Of a DNA stretch of 64,000 bases, positions 33,723 to 45,039 are shown one piece after another. The DNA is from Knufia peltigerae. Taxonomy: Eukaryota; Ascomycota; Eurotiomycetes; Chaetothyriales; Trichomeriaceae. Numbering within the stretch: the stretch's first letter is position 1; every line of letters starts with the position of its first letter. Position numbers and translations under genes: made by a program. Under the pieces are notes generated by a model that did no database searches, was not told the DNA's origin, and was given only the letters and a program-made list of their open reading frames with translations. The stretch spans positions 38,718 through 102,717 of the forward strand of contig JAPDRN010000120.1 of NCBI GenBank assembly GCA_030247855.1. The letters run 5' to 3'.

Positions 33723-34994
33723 TCACATCGACCTCCACCCGTCGTCTTCCTTGAGAAAAACCACGTTGGGGGCACTCCTGACTTTCAAAATGCTCATTCC
33801 GACTTTTCCAAGGTTCGGACAAGCTTTTTCCAGCTTTTCGATATCGGCCTGTTCGATTAGTTTTATGTCGTGGTGTGATTGATCATCCTGGGATGTCGCT
33901 GCCGCTTCTTCTTCCGATTTGTCGTCGTTGTCAGGCACCCCTATGATCTCGATACCTTCCAAGGTTTTCCCGACCTCTTTATGTCCGAATCCCGCCACGA
34001 GTGAGTCTGTCCATCCATCCTCGAGAAGGACCGCGACCGTCAAATCGACCAGTCCAGCCTGTCGGTCGCCTCCACCACCAGCACAAGCGTAAACAATCTC
34101 ACCGACCTCTGCCGGTCGTAGTGAAAACATTCCCAAATTCAACACCTTGATCGAAGTCAAGTCGCCGCCGCCGCCGCCAGCAGAAAGGTTTTCGAACCTC
34201 TTCTTGATCGCCGTCGGTGCTCTACCGTCACTGGCAAAAGGCAAAACACCTTCTGGCATTTTTTTGTTTTCCTCCGACGACTGCTCCTCTTCCTCGAGTT
34301 CATCCCTTCTAGGTACGGGAACAAAATCAAAACTCAACCCCATCAGCCCGGGTACGATCAACGAAGATAGTTCTTCCCCGGCGACTCTGGCCAAAAAGTC
34401 ACTGTCTTCGTGACCACGAAAGGTATAACTGACGTCAATGACTTTGAGGCCACCTTGATTTTCTTCTTCGGTCAGGCCCAGGGCGTCGTTGTCGGCCTTC
34501 TTCTTCGATTTGCTCGCATTCTCTCGGGCTCTTTTTTCGAGTATGGAACCGACGGATTTGAAAAACCCGGGTCGGGCAAAAGAATCAATGATATGAATCT
34601 CTTGTAGTTGAGTGCAAGTCTCGAACAACCTCTCGGCGTCTTTACGACTGGAGTCGTCGAGCCCATCGATCAGACAACTGAAAAAGGTCAAGGATTGTAG
34701 ATTGGGTAGACATTTGGCCAGTCGTCCCAAGAAGGCCGGGGTGCCGGGGAAGCCCAAGCCGAACAACTCCAAGGTCAAATGGGTCACGGACTTGGGGACG
34801 TTGGGCAACTCGGGTTGAGTGAGTGGTTTCTCCTGAAGGAGACTCTGGTACTCGTCTAGTTTGATGTCGGCGGTCAAGGTAAGTTCCCGGAGTCGAGAGG
34901 CTTGAGGTGGGAAGTCTGGAAGTACAAATTCCTTCAAGGGGATCTGTGCCGCCAATGGGTAGCTTTCTCCATCTCCTGCTTGAGCTGTCGCCAT
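33723..34994 (-). CDS. Leucine-rich-repeat-like cytosolic protein
   Basis: The frame is open from 35162 to the stop at 33723. The ATG at 34994 (MATAQAGDGESYPLAAQ) is preferred because the upstream 56 codons are poor in coding character, giving 423 aa. Irregular leucine-rich segments (SVTHLTLELFGLGFPG, CLPNLQSLTFFSCLIDG, TQLQEIHIIDSF, LKVIDVSYTF, IKVLNLGMFSLRP) fit an F-box-type LRR solenoid, without a clear F-box at the start. Long acidic insertions and a Gly run (AGGGGGD) interrupt it. The protein ends EDDGWRSM, but a second frame just downstream (33622-33822) continues in acidic protein-like sequence, so the 3' end may be frameshifted or misread. The gene lies on the minus strand with its promoter in 34995-36430. 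Confidence 0.6.
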   Translation of the reverse strand: MATAQAGDGESYPLAAQIPLKEFVLPDFPPQASRLRELTLTADIKLDEYQSLLQEKPLTQPELPNVPKSVTHLTLELFGLGFPGTPAFLGRLAKCLPNLQSLTFFSCLIDGLDDSSRKDAERLFETCTQLQEIHIIDSFARPGFFKSVGSILEKRARENASKSKKKADNDALGLTEEENQGGLKVIDVSYTFRGHEDSDFLARVAGEELSSLIVPGLMGLSFDFVPVPRRDELEEEEQSSEENKKMPEGVLPFASDGRAPTAIKKRFENLSAGGGGGDLTSIKVLNLGMFSLRPAEVGEIVYACAGGGGDRQAGLVDLTVAVLLEDGWTDSLVAGFGHKEVGKTLEGIEIIGVPDNDDKSEEEAAATSQDDQSHHDIKLIEQADIEKLEKACPNLGKVGMSILKVRSAPNVVFLKEDDGWRSM

Positions 34995-36430
34995 TGTTTC
35001 GACGAGAGGAGTTGACTTGGTTTTAAATTTGATTTGACTTGTATGAGGCACACACAGGTCTAAAGGAACAAAGTATTGTGAGTGTTGTGGTTGTCGTCCG
35101 TTCGCTTTTGGCGTCTGATAGAGTCCAGCTCGCCGTTCGGGGTAATATGTACCGTATGACACCTTCAGAGCTTAGCTCGGGCTCCTTAACAGAATAGTGA
35201 TGATGATGATGATGGTTGTATTGGTAGCAAAGCGATGGATTGTAAAATAAGAAACAGAAACGAGACCAAAATAAACAAATACCACTTTCGGTCGTCGGGA
35301 AGATGGACGTTACATATTCCCTATTACCTTGTGTAGGGGTGTATATCTATCTATATACACACACACACACACACACACCCACGCGTGTACGTATGTAACC
35401 CTCACATGTGTAAAGTACCCCTCGCAAGGACCTCCGTGATCATGCATTGTCATACCAACCGGCGCCCCCTCCAGTTCGCCGCATGTCTGTTTTTGCCTTC
35501 TTTACGCTTCCACCATCATCTTTCTTATGCCTGAAATTTTGCCGTTTGTACATCGGCACAAGTACTCTGATACGTCTTTACCCCTCATACATGGACATCG
35601 TTCTCCAGAGGGACCCGGTTAACGCGGGGAAGAAATTGATGACAAGGGGCCGATCGCTACGACTAGCCCAATGTCGGAAGAAGTGGACGAAGGCGGGGGG
35701 AGCATGTGGATGAAGACATTACGAGTACTCGCACAGTACCACTGTTCGGAACAAGTACTCGTACGTGACAATGAAGATCCCACATGGGGGGTCGTTTGAA
35801 GGCGGAGGAACGGGGAGTCTACAGGAAGAAGCAGAAGAGGGGAGGGCTGCCCGAATTCGCACGATGACTATGTATAGACCAGGCCTCAGTGTTCAATTAC
35901 GTGGGTATTTCTGTAGGGTTTATCTCTCTCAGCTAAGAGAAAAGAAGTCCGAGTGTTCTAGTATGGCTGGCAACCATACGGAGTACTTATTGTACTATCG
36001 TACCGTCATGTTTCCATTGCTCATGTCCATCCTGGTCATCCGTCATCGTCGGAGCAAGAATAAAGCTCATTGTCTTCCTGGTACATCAATCATGATCTGG
36101 ATCAAAACAGATTTGAGTAAAGAAGAAGAAGACGAGGTTTCATATCACATCCATCCACCAGCAAAGAAAAAAAAGAAATCATAAAGCTCCCAAGAAAACT
36201 GTTTGTGACACATGTGTGGTCATCGAATGCAAGACCGAAGATATGCCAATGTGTGATGAACTGTCCACTCTCGCCTGGAGGTGATGTAGAACAAAAGAAC
36301 AATGCCCCGATAAGAGTTGTGGTCGTTAAGGTTTGTTTTCTTGATGATCCGACTCCGTACGAGTAACAATTATCCAGGATTGTTGATTCGCCCGTAAGGT
36401 GTGAGAGTTTGAGTGTTGGCCATCTCAGTG
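34995..36430. other. Intergenic region with microsatellites
   Basis: About 1.4 kb with no convincing gene. It holds a (GAT)n run near 35200, an (AC)11 run at 35357-35378, one TACGGAGTAC at 35977-35986 and a near-copy at 36352-36360. A 139-codon + strand frame at 35765-36184 has no coding signature. Confidence 0.5.
35357..35378 (+). repeat. (AC)11 microsatellite
   Basis: Eleven perfect AC units, preceded by tatctatata, upstream of the leucine-rich-repeat-like gene. Confidence 0.9.
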
Positions 36431-38365
36431 TCAAGCAAGTCCAAACTCGACGTAGGCTGACTTGTGTGCGTATCCGGATTCCGGACTAGCTGCATCTTTT
36501 CCAGTATGCTCGGTCCAGGTTATCAACATCTTCCAACCACCGTTGGTAATGTCGTCGTCGCCAAAGTAACCTGCGTGCATCCCACCTGCGTAGATGTATC
36601 CTTCGGCAGGAGAGTCAATCTTGGCCAGCACTTTCTCGTCTGACCATTGGCTGGTGACGACGTCTTCGTAATCTGCGTTCTCATCGACATTCAGGTCTAG
36701 TGGCAGGTATCGATAGTAGAAAGTATTGTCGGCGACGGTGTTGAGGTAGACCATGGCGAAACTGCGAAGAGCTGGCACATAAAAGACATCCAAATCCTGC
36801 ACGGGCACGTCGATCATGGTTGCTGTGGACTTTGGTGACGGCATGTCGTTGGACCAAGAATTGCCGTCCCAGTACGTGTAAGATGAAAGATTGGTGAAGT
36901 CAGCGGGAGTGGTTCGTGCAACAAGGACACCATGATTGGTCTCACCGAACAGATAGATGATTCCATCATTGCCGCCAACGCCCGATGAACCCCAAGAACG
37001 GATACCTCCCAAGGTGCCAAAGGTGACTTGGTCTTGTTTGAAGAGCTGTGGTACCAAGCGTTGGGCGGTTGGACCATATTTCTCATCCACCGAAACAAGG
37101 AGAATGGAGTTGCCCAGATCATGGAAGACCGCCGCTTGATTCTTCATGTTGACCACATCGTACACCAGTGCAGGGTACAGGAGTGCGTGGCTGGCATTCA
37201 TGGGAATGAGGGATGACTCAGGCCACACGGCATAACGGTAGCCATTGCCCGAAAGAGCAATGTTGAAGGACTCCTCTCCAGTTGTCATGGGTGCAAAGCC
37301 ACGCATTCTTCCAACATCATCCTGCCATTCGCCGAGATTGTCGACAAGATTGAGAGGTTGGCCATATAGTGCCTTCATGCCAACATCTGTTGCAACGGAG
37401 CTAGAGACGAACCCCACGAGTGGGTTGGAAGCACCGTCGATCTGATAACTGGCAGTGTCACAAAACACAAAGATGTGAGTTCCGTTGATGGTTCCACCCT
37501 TTCCACCATCTCTTGACATGTGTGGTACGACCTTCATGTCTGCCACATCCATGTCCAAGGGTGTATTTTCCTCAGACCAGACACCAGTATCGCCCGCCAT
37601 CGGATACTTTGTAATCAAGTCAATATTGATTCCAGGGACGAGGACGTTGCTCGCAAGCTTCTCCGGAGTTGCTGGAAGATGACTGACGTATTGAGTTGTT
37701 GGCTTGTTGGTCGAACTTCCAAGTACCTTGACATCTTTGACTGTCAAAGCTGATGCTGAACTGGTAAGATCAGAGCGGGGCGTAGGCTTGGAGTTAGGAG
37801 TGGTAGTGCAAGTTGATGTAGGTGTGGTAATGGTAGCACCGACCAGATGGAGAGTTGCCGGGATAGGTTCATTCAACGACGACTTGAGGTAACAGTCATC
37901 GGCGTCGTGAATTCGGTCTGGCGCGAAAACAAATCCTGCACAGCGACTGCCAGCGACATTCTTCCGATTGTAGGACTCGCACTGCTCCAAGCACTCATTG
38001 AAGGAGCCGGCCAGGACAAAGGGATAGATGTTCTGAGCAGGAAAGTCAATGTCGCAGAGAAGAGTGTAGTTTGCTGCGCTGTTGACGAAGGTTGTTCCAT
38101 TGACAGCATAGCAGGAGAGGTTCTCAGAAGGTGGAACATCTGTGGCGCAGGGATCATTGAGACAAGGAAAGACAGGAGTGCTGGAGGTGACATCTTTAGC
38201 CAAGACGGGAGCGTGAATGGTTGGGGTTGGAATGTCCATATCCTCTCCGAGAAGATGATACCGCGTATGACGAAGGTAATCGCCAGGGTGAGCTGCCACA
38301 AGGCTGAAGAGAGTCGAGATGCATAGCATCAAGAAGATGCCGAAGCCGAGACTGTGAAGTCCCAT
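36431..38365 (-). CDS. Secreted protein with PAN-like and beta-propeller-like regions
   Basis: A single exon from ATG 38365 encodes 644 aa. A signal peptide (MGLHSLGFGIFLMLCISTLF) precedes a short Pro/Thr segment. A Cys-rich module (about 85-165) with the spacing of PAN/Apple domains follows (LSCYAVNG, LLCDIDF, CLEQCESY, CAGFVFAP, DDCYLKSS). A Thr/Ser/Pro linker leads to a C-terminal region of about 400 residues with repeated GGIRSWGSSGVGGNDGIIYL-type and YVPALRSFAMVYLN strands. This resembles DUF4185-type propellers seen in secreted carbohydrate-related proteins. Several Asn-X-Ser/Thr sites support secretion. No catalytic residues can be assigned. PAN modules commonly bind proteins or sugars, so an extracellular binding or hydrolase role is possible. 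Confidence 0.75.
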   Translation of the reverse strand: MGLHSLGFGIFLMLCISTLFSLVAAHPGDYLRHTRYHLLGEDMDIPTPTIHAPVLAKDVTSSTPVFPCLNDPCATDVPPSENLSCYAVNGTTFVNSAANYTLLCDIDFPAQNIYPFVLAGSFNECLEQCESYNRKNVAGSRCAGFVFAPDRIHDADDCYLKSSLNEPIPATLHLVGATITTPTSTCTTTPNSKPTPRSDLTSSASALTVKDVKVLGSSTNKPTTQYVSHLPATPEKLASNVLVPGINIDLITKYPMAGDTGVWSEENTPLDMDVADMKVVPHMSRDGGKGGTINGTHIFVFCDTASYQIDGASNPLVGFVSSSVATDVGMKALYGQPLNLVDNLGEWQDDVGRMRGFAPMTTGEESFNIALSGNGYRYAVWPESSLIPMNASHALLYPALVYDVVNMKNQAAVFHDLGNSILLVSVDEKYGPTAQRLVPQLFKQDQVTFGTLGGIRSWGSSGVGGNDGIIYLFGETNHGVLVARTTPADFTNLSSYTYWDGNSWSNDMPSPKSTATMIDVPVQDLDVFYVPALRSFAMVYLNTVADNTFYYRYLPLDLNVDENADYEDVVTSQWSDEKVLAKIDSPAEGYIYAGGMHAGYFGDDDITNGGWKMLITWTEHTGKDAASPESGYAHKSAYVEFGLA

Positions 38366-38947
38366 TGCCTGGTGATAGGTGTTAGTTGTTCGGCATCACT
38401 AGTTGATTCCCGTCGCTTGAACTCACCAGCAGCACGCACGGCGAAAGGTCAATACCTATTAAAGGAGTGTATTGGGTCAGTTGAAAGGATTGAGGCAAAG
38501 GATATGTACAGTCCGGGTGTGTCGCGTTGTTGAGAGAATGCTGTTGGCGATGTGAGTCATAGATGGGTGGGAGATGAGAGAGAAGGAGAACGAGGAGGAA
38601 CAAGGTCGCGACTTTGTTGTTTTGTTGACATAGCGTGAATACGTGAATGAGAGGGTGCGGCGGCCCTGGGCGGTAAGGAGGCACATATATGCACAAGGCG
38701 GTGAAAGTAAATATCCCTGTAGTTAAGCATACGGTCTCAAAAGTAATGTGCCAGAGGAAGGAAACCTCCTGGGAGTCCTACAAGGTAGAAAGCAAAAGGT
38801 GCATATCAGCAAGTATCCACGATACCTACACTGTGATCAAGTATATTCCAAACACTCATGTCATTCTATGTCCGCTGTCAAGACTGTTTTCGGCTTGGAC
38901 ATCACAGCGCAGCCACCTCTATTGTCGAACAACGACATCCTTTGGAG
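38366..38947. other. Intergenic: promoter of the PAN-like gene and 3' flank of the Rrt8-like gene
   Basis: 582 bp with no supportable gene. It lies upstream of the minus-strand start at 38365. Confidence 0.5.
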
Positions 38948-39829
38948 CTATTCTGCCTTCTTAGCGAGCTCCCGCACCTTTGGAGAAGTGGTTGCATTCT
39001 TCTCAAGATCCGCCGCCCATAGAGCTGCTCCGACAGTGTTGGTGAATGCAAAGATGAGGTTGACAAAGGGGATCATTTCCAAGACAAACGCTGCAACGCC
39101 AAATGACGTGTACCCTCCCCGGTGTTCTGAAATGTGGACTTCTCTCTGCCTCTTCGACCACTCCTTGAGCTGAAAGTACCTCATATGTGCCGCCGGACCT
39201 GATCTCTTTCCTTGCAATATGATGAATATCAAGGTTCCCACCACCGGGATGAAGTTGAGTGGTAGGTACAATAGGTATCTGATTATTGCGTTCGGGGTGA
39301 ATTTGGCGAACGGCTTCTTGATCAATTTTCCGAGTCGAGCGATATTGTCCCCCGAGTTGGAGATCTGTCTGCCGCCTTCCACCAAGTTGACGCAGTCACG
39401 AGATAACAAAACGCCGTCAAATGTATCCGTGAGTGCCCCCTCAATGAGGAAGGTTCGGGAAAGGAGATTGACCAAAGTCGAACTCTCGCTCAAAGTGAGG
39501 AGGGCCGCAGACACGGCAGCAACTGGACCAGAGGTAAAGGCCATGACAGCAGCTTGTGGAACATAGGCAATGAGGAACATGAACGTGGTGACTCCAATGC
39601 CGAGGGTGATAGTAGGTGCTAGCTTTGACAACAACGGGCGCCAAAGATCCTTGTGCATGATGAAATAGAAGATACCCTGCTGCGGATTAGCTGAAGATTG
39701 CGCCGTGTTTAGGAGGAGGCTGCGCACCTTGAAAGGATACAGATAGGCACGAGATTCGACCGCTTCTCTGGTCATAACCTTGACTCGCTCAGCCTCTTCG
39801 GCAGCAACTTGCTTGACTCGTTCGCTCAT
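38948..39829 (-). CDS. Rrt8/Lds-type (EI24-like) multi-pass membrane protein
   Basis: Exons 39829-39728 and 39676-38948. The 51-nt intron is in frame, so the region also reads through without a stop. It is called an intron because it has a gtgcgc donor, a gctaat branch site and a cagcag acceptor, and because removing it joins YLYPFK to GIFYFIMHKDLW as in relatives. The spliced protein is 276 aa. It has several hydrophobic helices (LAPTITLGIGVTTFMFLIAY, QAAVMAFTSGPVAAVSAALL, LYLPLNFIPVVGTLIFIIL, AAFVLEMIPFVNLIFAFTN) and basic termini. The family includes yeast Lds1, Lds2 and Rrt8, found on lipid droplets and in spore-wall formation. A lipid-droplet or endoplasmic-reticulum membrane location is inferred from that family. 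Confidence 0.82.
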   Translation of the reverse strand: MSERVKQVAAEEAERVKVMTREAVESRAYLYPFKVRSLLLNTAQSSANPQQGIFYFIMHKDLWRPLLSKLAPTITLGIGVTTFMFLIAYVPQAAVMAFTSGPVAAVSAALLTLSESSTLVNLLSRTFLIEGALTDTFDGVLLSRDCVNLVEGGRQISNSGDNIARLGKLIKKPFAKFTPNAIIRYLLYLPLNFIPVVGTLIFIILQGKRSGPAAHMRYFQLKEWSKRQREVHISEHRGGYTSFGVAAFVLEMIPFVNLIFAFTNTVGAALWAADLEKNATTSPKVRELAKKAE

Positions 39830-40513
39830 CGTGACGGTGATGTATTGGGATTGAAAAAGGGCAATGAAGGGAGAACCGGTCGGGCTCGAAGTTGGTCGAG
39901 GGTCACGGACAGGAAATTGGTGTAGAGAGAACGAGAGGCGCGTAGGATATCATGGTTCCATGAGATGAGAATTTGTATTTTCACATACCGCAGTCGTTGG
40001 GATAATGTGAAGGAAAGTCCTGCAAGAAACATGATGAATAAGTGACGTCACAACGTCATGGGCGCACATGCTTGGGTGACGAGAGAATAAGAATAGAGAA
40101 TATTTACTCCACGCAGGGAGCGTCTCTAGAACTAACGTCCTCATACAGAATAGCTGATACTAATATAGATTTAGGCATGGATAAGGATGCGTCAAGTAGG
40201 AGTTTAACATGGTCGAGCATCACAGACTCTGCACAATCGTGAGGATTGATCTTGCTTCTTGCTTCGGATGACATTCCTGAGATACCTGAATCGGTTGATT
40301 TTCAATGTTCGCTATACACAGACTCCAACTCAAGTATTGAGACGCATAATCAGAATCCCTTGCACACATCCTCGTCGTCCTCCATGCTGTCAGGCTGGCC
40401 TGCCTGTTCCATTTCCGGACCAAATCATACCACCGACTGGAGTCGATGTGAACCAGCTCCTGTGGTGCACACTGGCTGCTGATATGTCGATGACCGTAAC
40501 TGTCTCCTCCCAA
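39830..40513. other. Intergenic region
   Basis: 684 bp with no supportable gene, upstream of the Rrt8-like start and downstream of the Rab gene stop. Confidence 0.5.
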
Positions 40514-41538
40514 TTAACAAGCACAGTCATTGCTCTTTTGCTTCGCCCGATCCGCCAAATTGACTCTAGCTTCATCTGCTCGGTTGGCGGCACCAGACAA
40601 CGCAGCTTGGGTGCCGCCGCTATTGGCTCCCCTCGCACCCTTTAGTGATGTCTCTGGGATAGCGTTGGCGATTGCTGAGAACACTTCAGCCACGTTTGTG
40701 CCTGTCTTTGCAGACGTCTCGAAGAACAGCAAGCTTTCTTCTTCGGCATATGATTTAGCTTCTCTTGTCGAGATTTTGCGCGCGTCTCCATCGTCAGTAG
40801 GCTCGGCTTCCGTGTTGGACTCGTTGTCTTCGCCATCCTCTGGCGAAGCTTCAGAGTCACCTGATGCTTCCGCGCAAAGGTCGAGTTTGTTGCCGACCAA
40901 AGCAATCACAATGCCTGGTGAAGCTTGCCTTTGTAGCTCTGCCACCCAATGTTTAGCTTTTGTGAGAGAGGTAGGCTTGGTCAGGTCGTAGACAACAAGC
41001 GCAGCTTGTGCATTTCGGTAGTACATAGGTGCTAGAGAGGCGAAACGCTCTTGACCAGCGGTGTCCCAGATCTCGAATTTGATGATTCGGTTGGGCAAAG
41101 AGATCTTCTGTGTCAAGAATGCGGCTATTCCAATGTTAGCACTCGTGGCTGCAGTGGATGGCACTCGAAGATATGACATACCACCAATCGTCGGCTCCTT
41201 GTTCTCCTGGAAGTCATTGTTGACAAACCGTAGGACTAAAGATGACTGCTCGATTCTGTCAGCGACAATCCTTTTCCTGTATTTTGAGGGATCTCCGAAA
41301 CATCAAACTCTATCCTGATCGACGTGAGGATAAGGTATCGCGATCCCAACCGTGCAACCACCTTGCGCTTCCCACAGCGACCGCATCAAATGTCATGCCG
41401 CGGCGTGGCGCGGAATGATCTGGGGCTATTGATATCGGGGTAACAGTGTGCGCAACCCACCTTTCCAACAGCTGCTTCCCCGAGCAGCACAAGCTTGACG
41501 CTGCTACTAGGCTTGGGTGCGGATGAAGTGTCGGCCAT
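40514..41538 (-). CDS. ypt5: Rab5-family small GTPase (Vps21/Ypt5-like)
   Basis: Three exons: 41538-41461, 41245-41182, 41124-40514 (250 aa). The 215-nt first intron splits the P-loop GEAAVGKS. The G motifs are intact: TIGAAFLTQK (switch I), WDTAGQERFASLAPMYYRNA (Rab5 switch II), GNKLDL and ETSAKTG. The C-terminus ends CAC, a CXC site for double geranylgeranylation and thus membrane attachment. Rab5 proteins drive early-endosome fusion and sorting. Unusual here is an acidic insertion of about 30 residues (SGDSEASPEDGEDNESNTEA..) between the GNKLDL and SAK motifs, where most Rab5 proteins have a short loop. It is Ser/Glu/Asp-rich and might be phosphorylated. The GTPase assignment is firm; the symbol reflects family, not proven orthology. 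Confidence 0.92.
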
Positions 41539-42514
41539 TGAGTAATGTGTTGAGAGTTGCACTGATTTTCAACTATGAGGGAGTCTTTTGTGATGGATAG
41601 TTTCTCGATATGCACTGTTCAGCTGCTAACAGTTTCAACCTCTGCTTTTTCCAATGTGTTATGCCAGAAATGGGTCCGAGTGCCGACAAGGGTAGGATGG
41701 AGGGATCGGATGCGGATTGGTTCGAGGGCGTAGTCGGAGGTCTGTAGGAAAGGGGATGTTGTGGATGATGGACCTCAAATATGGTGTTCGATGATCATCA
41801 ACGCAAGTCGTGTGGTTTGTCGGTTGTTGCGATGCAATGGTGTGAGGTGGTTTGATGGGTGAGATGGAGATGATGGTTGGTTGCGCAAAGAGTCTTTCTT
41901 GGGGCAGTTGCAGGCCGAGTCCGTGACGACGCCAGCGCCAATTACTGAGTAGCGCATGCATTTTCAGGTCTTCATTTCTCCACGTATTCTATTTTATTGA
42001 CTGCAGCCTTCTAATGTCCGACCCATCGATCGAATAGCTTCAACTACCGTGACCCCTAATGGCTGAAGCCTCGTACTACTTCCCATGACGCTGCCGACGT
42101 CCTACTTGGATGTCACAGGCGATACAGGTACCAGATGACGTGAACGGGGTTCTGCGCATCAGAAAATGATATTATTCGATCTTCATACTAAGTGACACAG
42201 TATCGAGCCTTCCTATCCATCGGCGTCTATTGATGACTCGAAGCAGTGCCTATGACCTGCTCCATCATCCAGGCCCCATTCTCTGTGATGCTTCATTGCG
42301 ACCAGGCAGAAATTTGACTGACGATAGTTCCGCCAATGCCGTCTGTCCTGCTTGCTCGTTATGCACCCCAGAAGCCCAAATAACTCCCCCAAAGAAATGT
42401 GACCTGAGTCATACGATCTATTCAGCAAAAACATCCTCGTCCATTTTGTGGCCCTAACCTCCCAGAATCCAATTCCCGTCTATGTTGAAACGCCGGATAA
42501 TACAAGGACTTTTT

Positions 42515-42659
42515 GATACAGTATAAGTTGTACAGGATAGTCGTATGGTGTTGGAAATCCCCAAAGAAAAAAAAAGGTTGCGCCGTTGATGCCTGAAATA
42601 ACTGTCGCCGAAAACGCTCAAAACAATTTTTTTGAGACAGTACTTGTACAGGGTAGTCG
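42515..42659 (+). repeat. Imperfect direct repeat pair
   Basis: gatacagtataagttgtaca.. at 42515-42543 and gagacagtacttgtacaggg.. at 42634-42659 share a ga-acagta..ttgtacagg-tagtcg core, about 120 bp apart. Confidence 0.65.
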
Positions 42660-45039
42660 AAACGCACATGGGGATTAGAAAATCGTGGACAAGAGACAAA
42701 ATGCTCGGTCGAAATCAACGGAGGAAACGCGCTGGTGTACATGCGCCGTTGCTGGTCCACCAAGCTGTCGACTCGGTGGCCTGGATGGTTTCGTGTCGGC
42801 CGGCAAGTGAAGTAAAAGTGTGCGACGATGGTCTCGTCGATCTAGAGAGGTTTGGAGGTTGTGTCTTCGTGGCTAGTCTCATTTGGCAGGCGGTTTGGGC
42901 TTGGGCACGCCAGTCGTGTCATATCCTCCGCGACCCATGTCGCAAGGCGCCGAATTTGATGTTGATGTGGTTGAATGCATTGTGTCTGGAATCGAAAGGC
43001 TGTCAGAAGAGGTTTACTTTTTGGGACAAAAGTCCAGAAGGCGCGGAAGCATGGGGTCTTATATAGGCATTACTGGCTGACTCACGGTATGATAGAACAG
43101 TACTTGGACTGCTTTCCTTCTTCCCAATAGGGTGAGAGAGAGGAGACCTCGAGTTGTACAGAGATACAGCGTTGACTGATGGCGTCTCTGTGTAAGAGAG
43201 GTACTCGAGTCAAGGGAGGACCTGAGGGATGAGGGATGATGGCAGGAGGCGCGTCAAAAGAATTTGAGATTTGTCGCGCTGTCAGAAGAGGCCGAGATGA
43301 TGACGGTCTGGCTTGGTGGACGACAGGTCTGGAAATAGACTATCGACGTATACGGTACATAGTACACGTAGAATATCGAGTCTCGGGTGGTGAGAGATTG
43401 CGGACAGATTTTGTACGCAGCCGGCTGGGCTCGATTAAAGGGGTGATGTATCGAATGACGGGTTTACGGTTGTGAAATTCGTTATTGGCCTGGGCCTAGC
43501 TCTTGGGCAGTGTAGCAAACGGAATAAATGCAAGACAAGAATATCGACAAGACAAAGAATGCAAACGCAGTATGAGAAAGCGAAAAAGGAACGTGTAACG
43601 GTGTGGCAGGTAGGAAATCTAACAGTTATATCACCGTCGCAAAGTCGCAGCTCTGCTCTCTTTTTTTCGAAAGGGGTCGGCGCGCCGCGGTATGTTGGAT
43701 TAGCTCCAGGCATTTCGTTTTCGGACAGTCACCCACACGCCCACAAGTCCACAAGGCTCCCTAGGAACGGGAACCAGGAAACCAGAGAGTGGATATCCGT
43801 GCCTGAAGGGCGGATGGTGGGACCCGAGAGTCTACACCGCGGGCTAAGGAATGGACTCTAGACTAGTCAACGGGGTCGACGACGAGACGAGACGAGACAG
43901 ACGATGGGTGACAGAAGCTGAGAGTGTCTCTGCGCCGCGACTGGGCACAGGCGCGGTGACCTGGACCAACCATTTCATTCATGAAGCGGCAGCTATTCGT
44001 CCGAAACAGGATACTGGACTCGTGTAGAAAGCTGAGTGCCAGTCTCTCATGGGTGATGAGTGCGCATATCCGTCTGGAGAGCTGGACTGTGCTTGTTTGC
44101 CATCAATCTGGGACATGAAATTATTTCGGTGGCCTGGTCTGGCAACTGGGTCTCCGAGATCGTAGCGTCAAGGTAGCTCTCGTTTCTTTGTTCGATTTGA
44201 AGTGACAGCTCTAATGACGCATCCGAAGTGGGATTTGAGTCTAGGATCCTAGCTGGTCGCCAGGGGTTCGAGGCAAGGGGGCCACCAGGGGGGGAGATGG
44301 TCTCAAGCCGGCTCCCAGAGCTTCGGGAAGGACGACTAACCATACCAGGCAATTATGCAGGCTCTAGTGACGGGGTGTGTGGCCGGGGAAGATAGAAGTG
44401 AGCAGAGTGGGTTGCATCAACGCGCGGAAGGACGTAGACGAGAGACTAGAAACGTTGGAAGCATACGGAGTATCGTGCCCAAACCCACCAGCACCAGCAA
44501 TGGGGCTCACCAAGCCAACCTACCAGGCTGTGTCCTATGAGTAGCCACGGCCTGAAACGAAACACCCGCCAGTTGTGGCTTGAAGACGAAGCAACACATT
44601 AAAACAGGCGCGAGAAATGAGTGAGGTGACTGACTCAGATGGTAGAGAGCAGGCGTTCGTCCCTTGCATTGCGCTTGGTGCTCGGTTCTTTTCACCATCC
44701 TTCGCACGCCCATCACCTTCTTATCCCAAGCATGGCGGCTGTCAGCACGCGCGCCAAAAAAAAATTCAAAATACTCCGTACTGTAAATAAAAAAAAAAGT
44801 TGGAAGCGAACAATCAAACAGCTGGGGGCGTGCTGGTAGGGGTGCCCCTGCTAATCGATACCGTTGGTGGCTTAGGCATCAGCTAGCGAGGCGAGAGGGA
44901 GTTAATAATAAGGAGCTGGTGCCAATGGCCCGGCACCCTCTTGTTGTCGTTGGGCGTCAAGCTACAATATGATAGTGACTCTCTCTGCCGGCTTATGCTG
45001 GTAGCTTACCTACCTAGGTAGACTTACGGATACAGTATG

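Noticed and set aside
35765..36184. 139-codon + strand frame
   Set aside because: Ends in a Lys run from an A-rich tract and shows no protein family features.
38366..38700. Short minus-strand frames upstream of the PAN-like gene
   Set aside because: They look like untranslated leader and lack start context or domains.
44221..44300. ggttcgag strings suggesting a tRNA
   Set aside because: No matching A box, no acceptor stem pairing.
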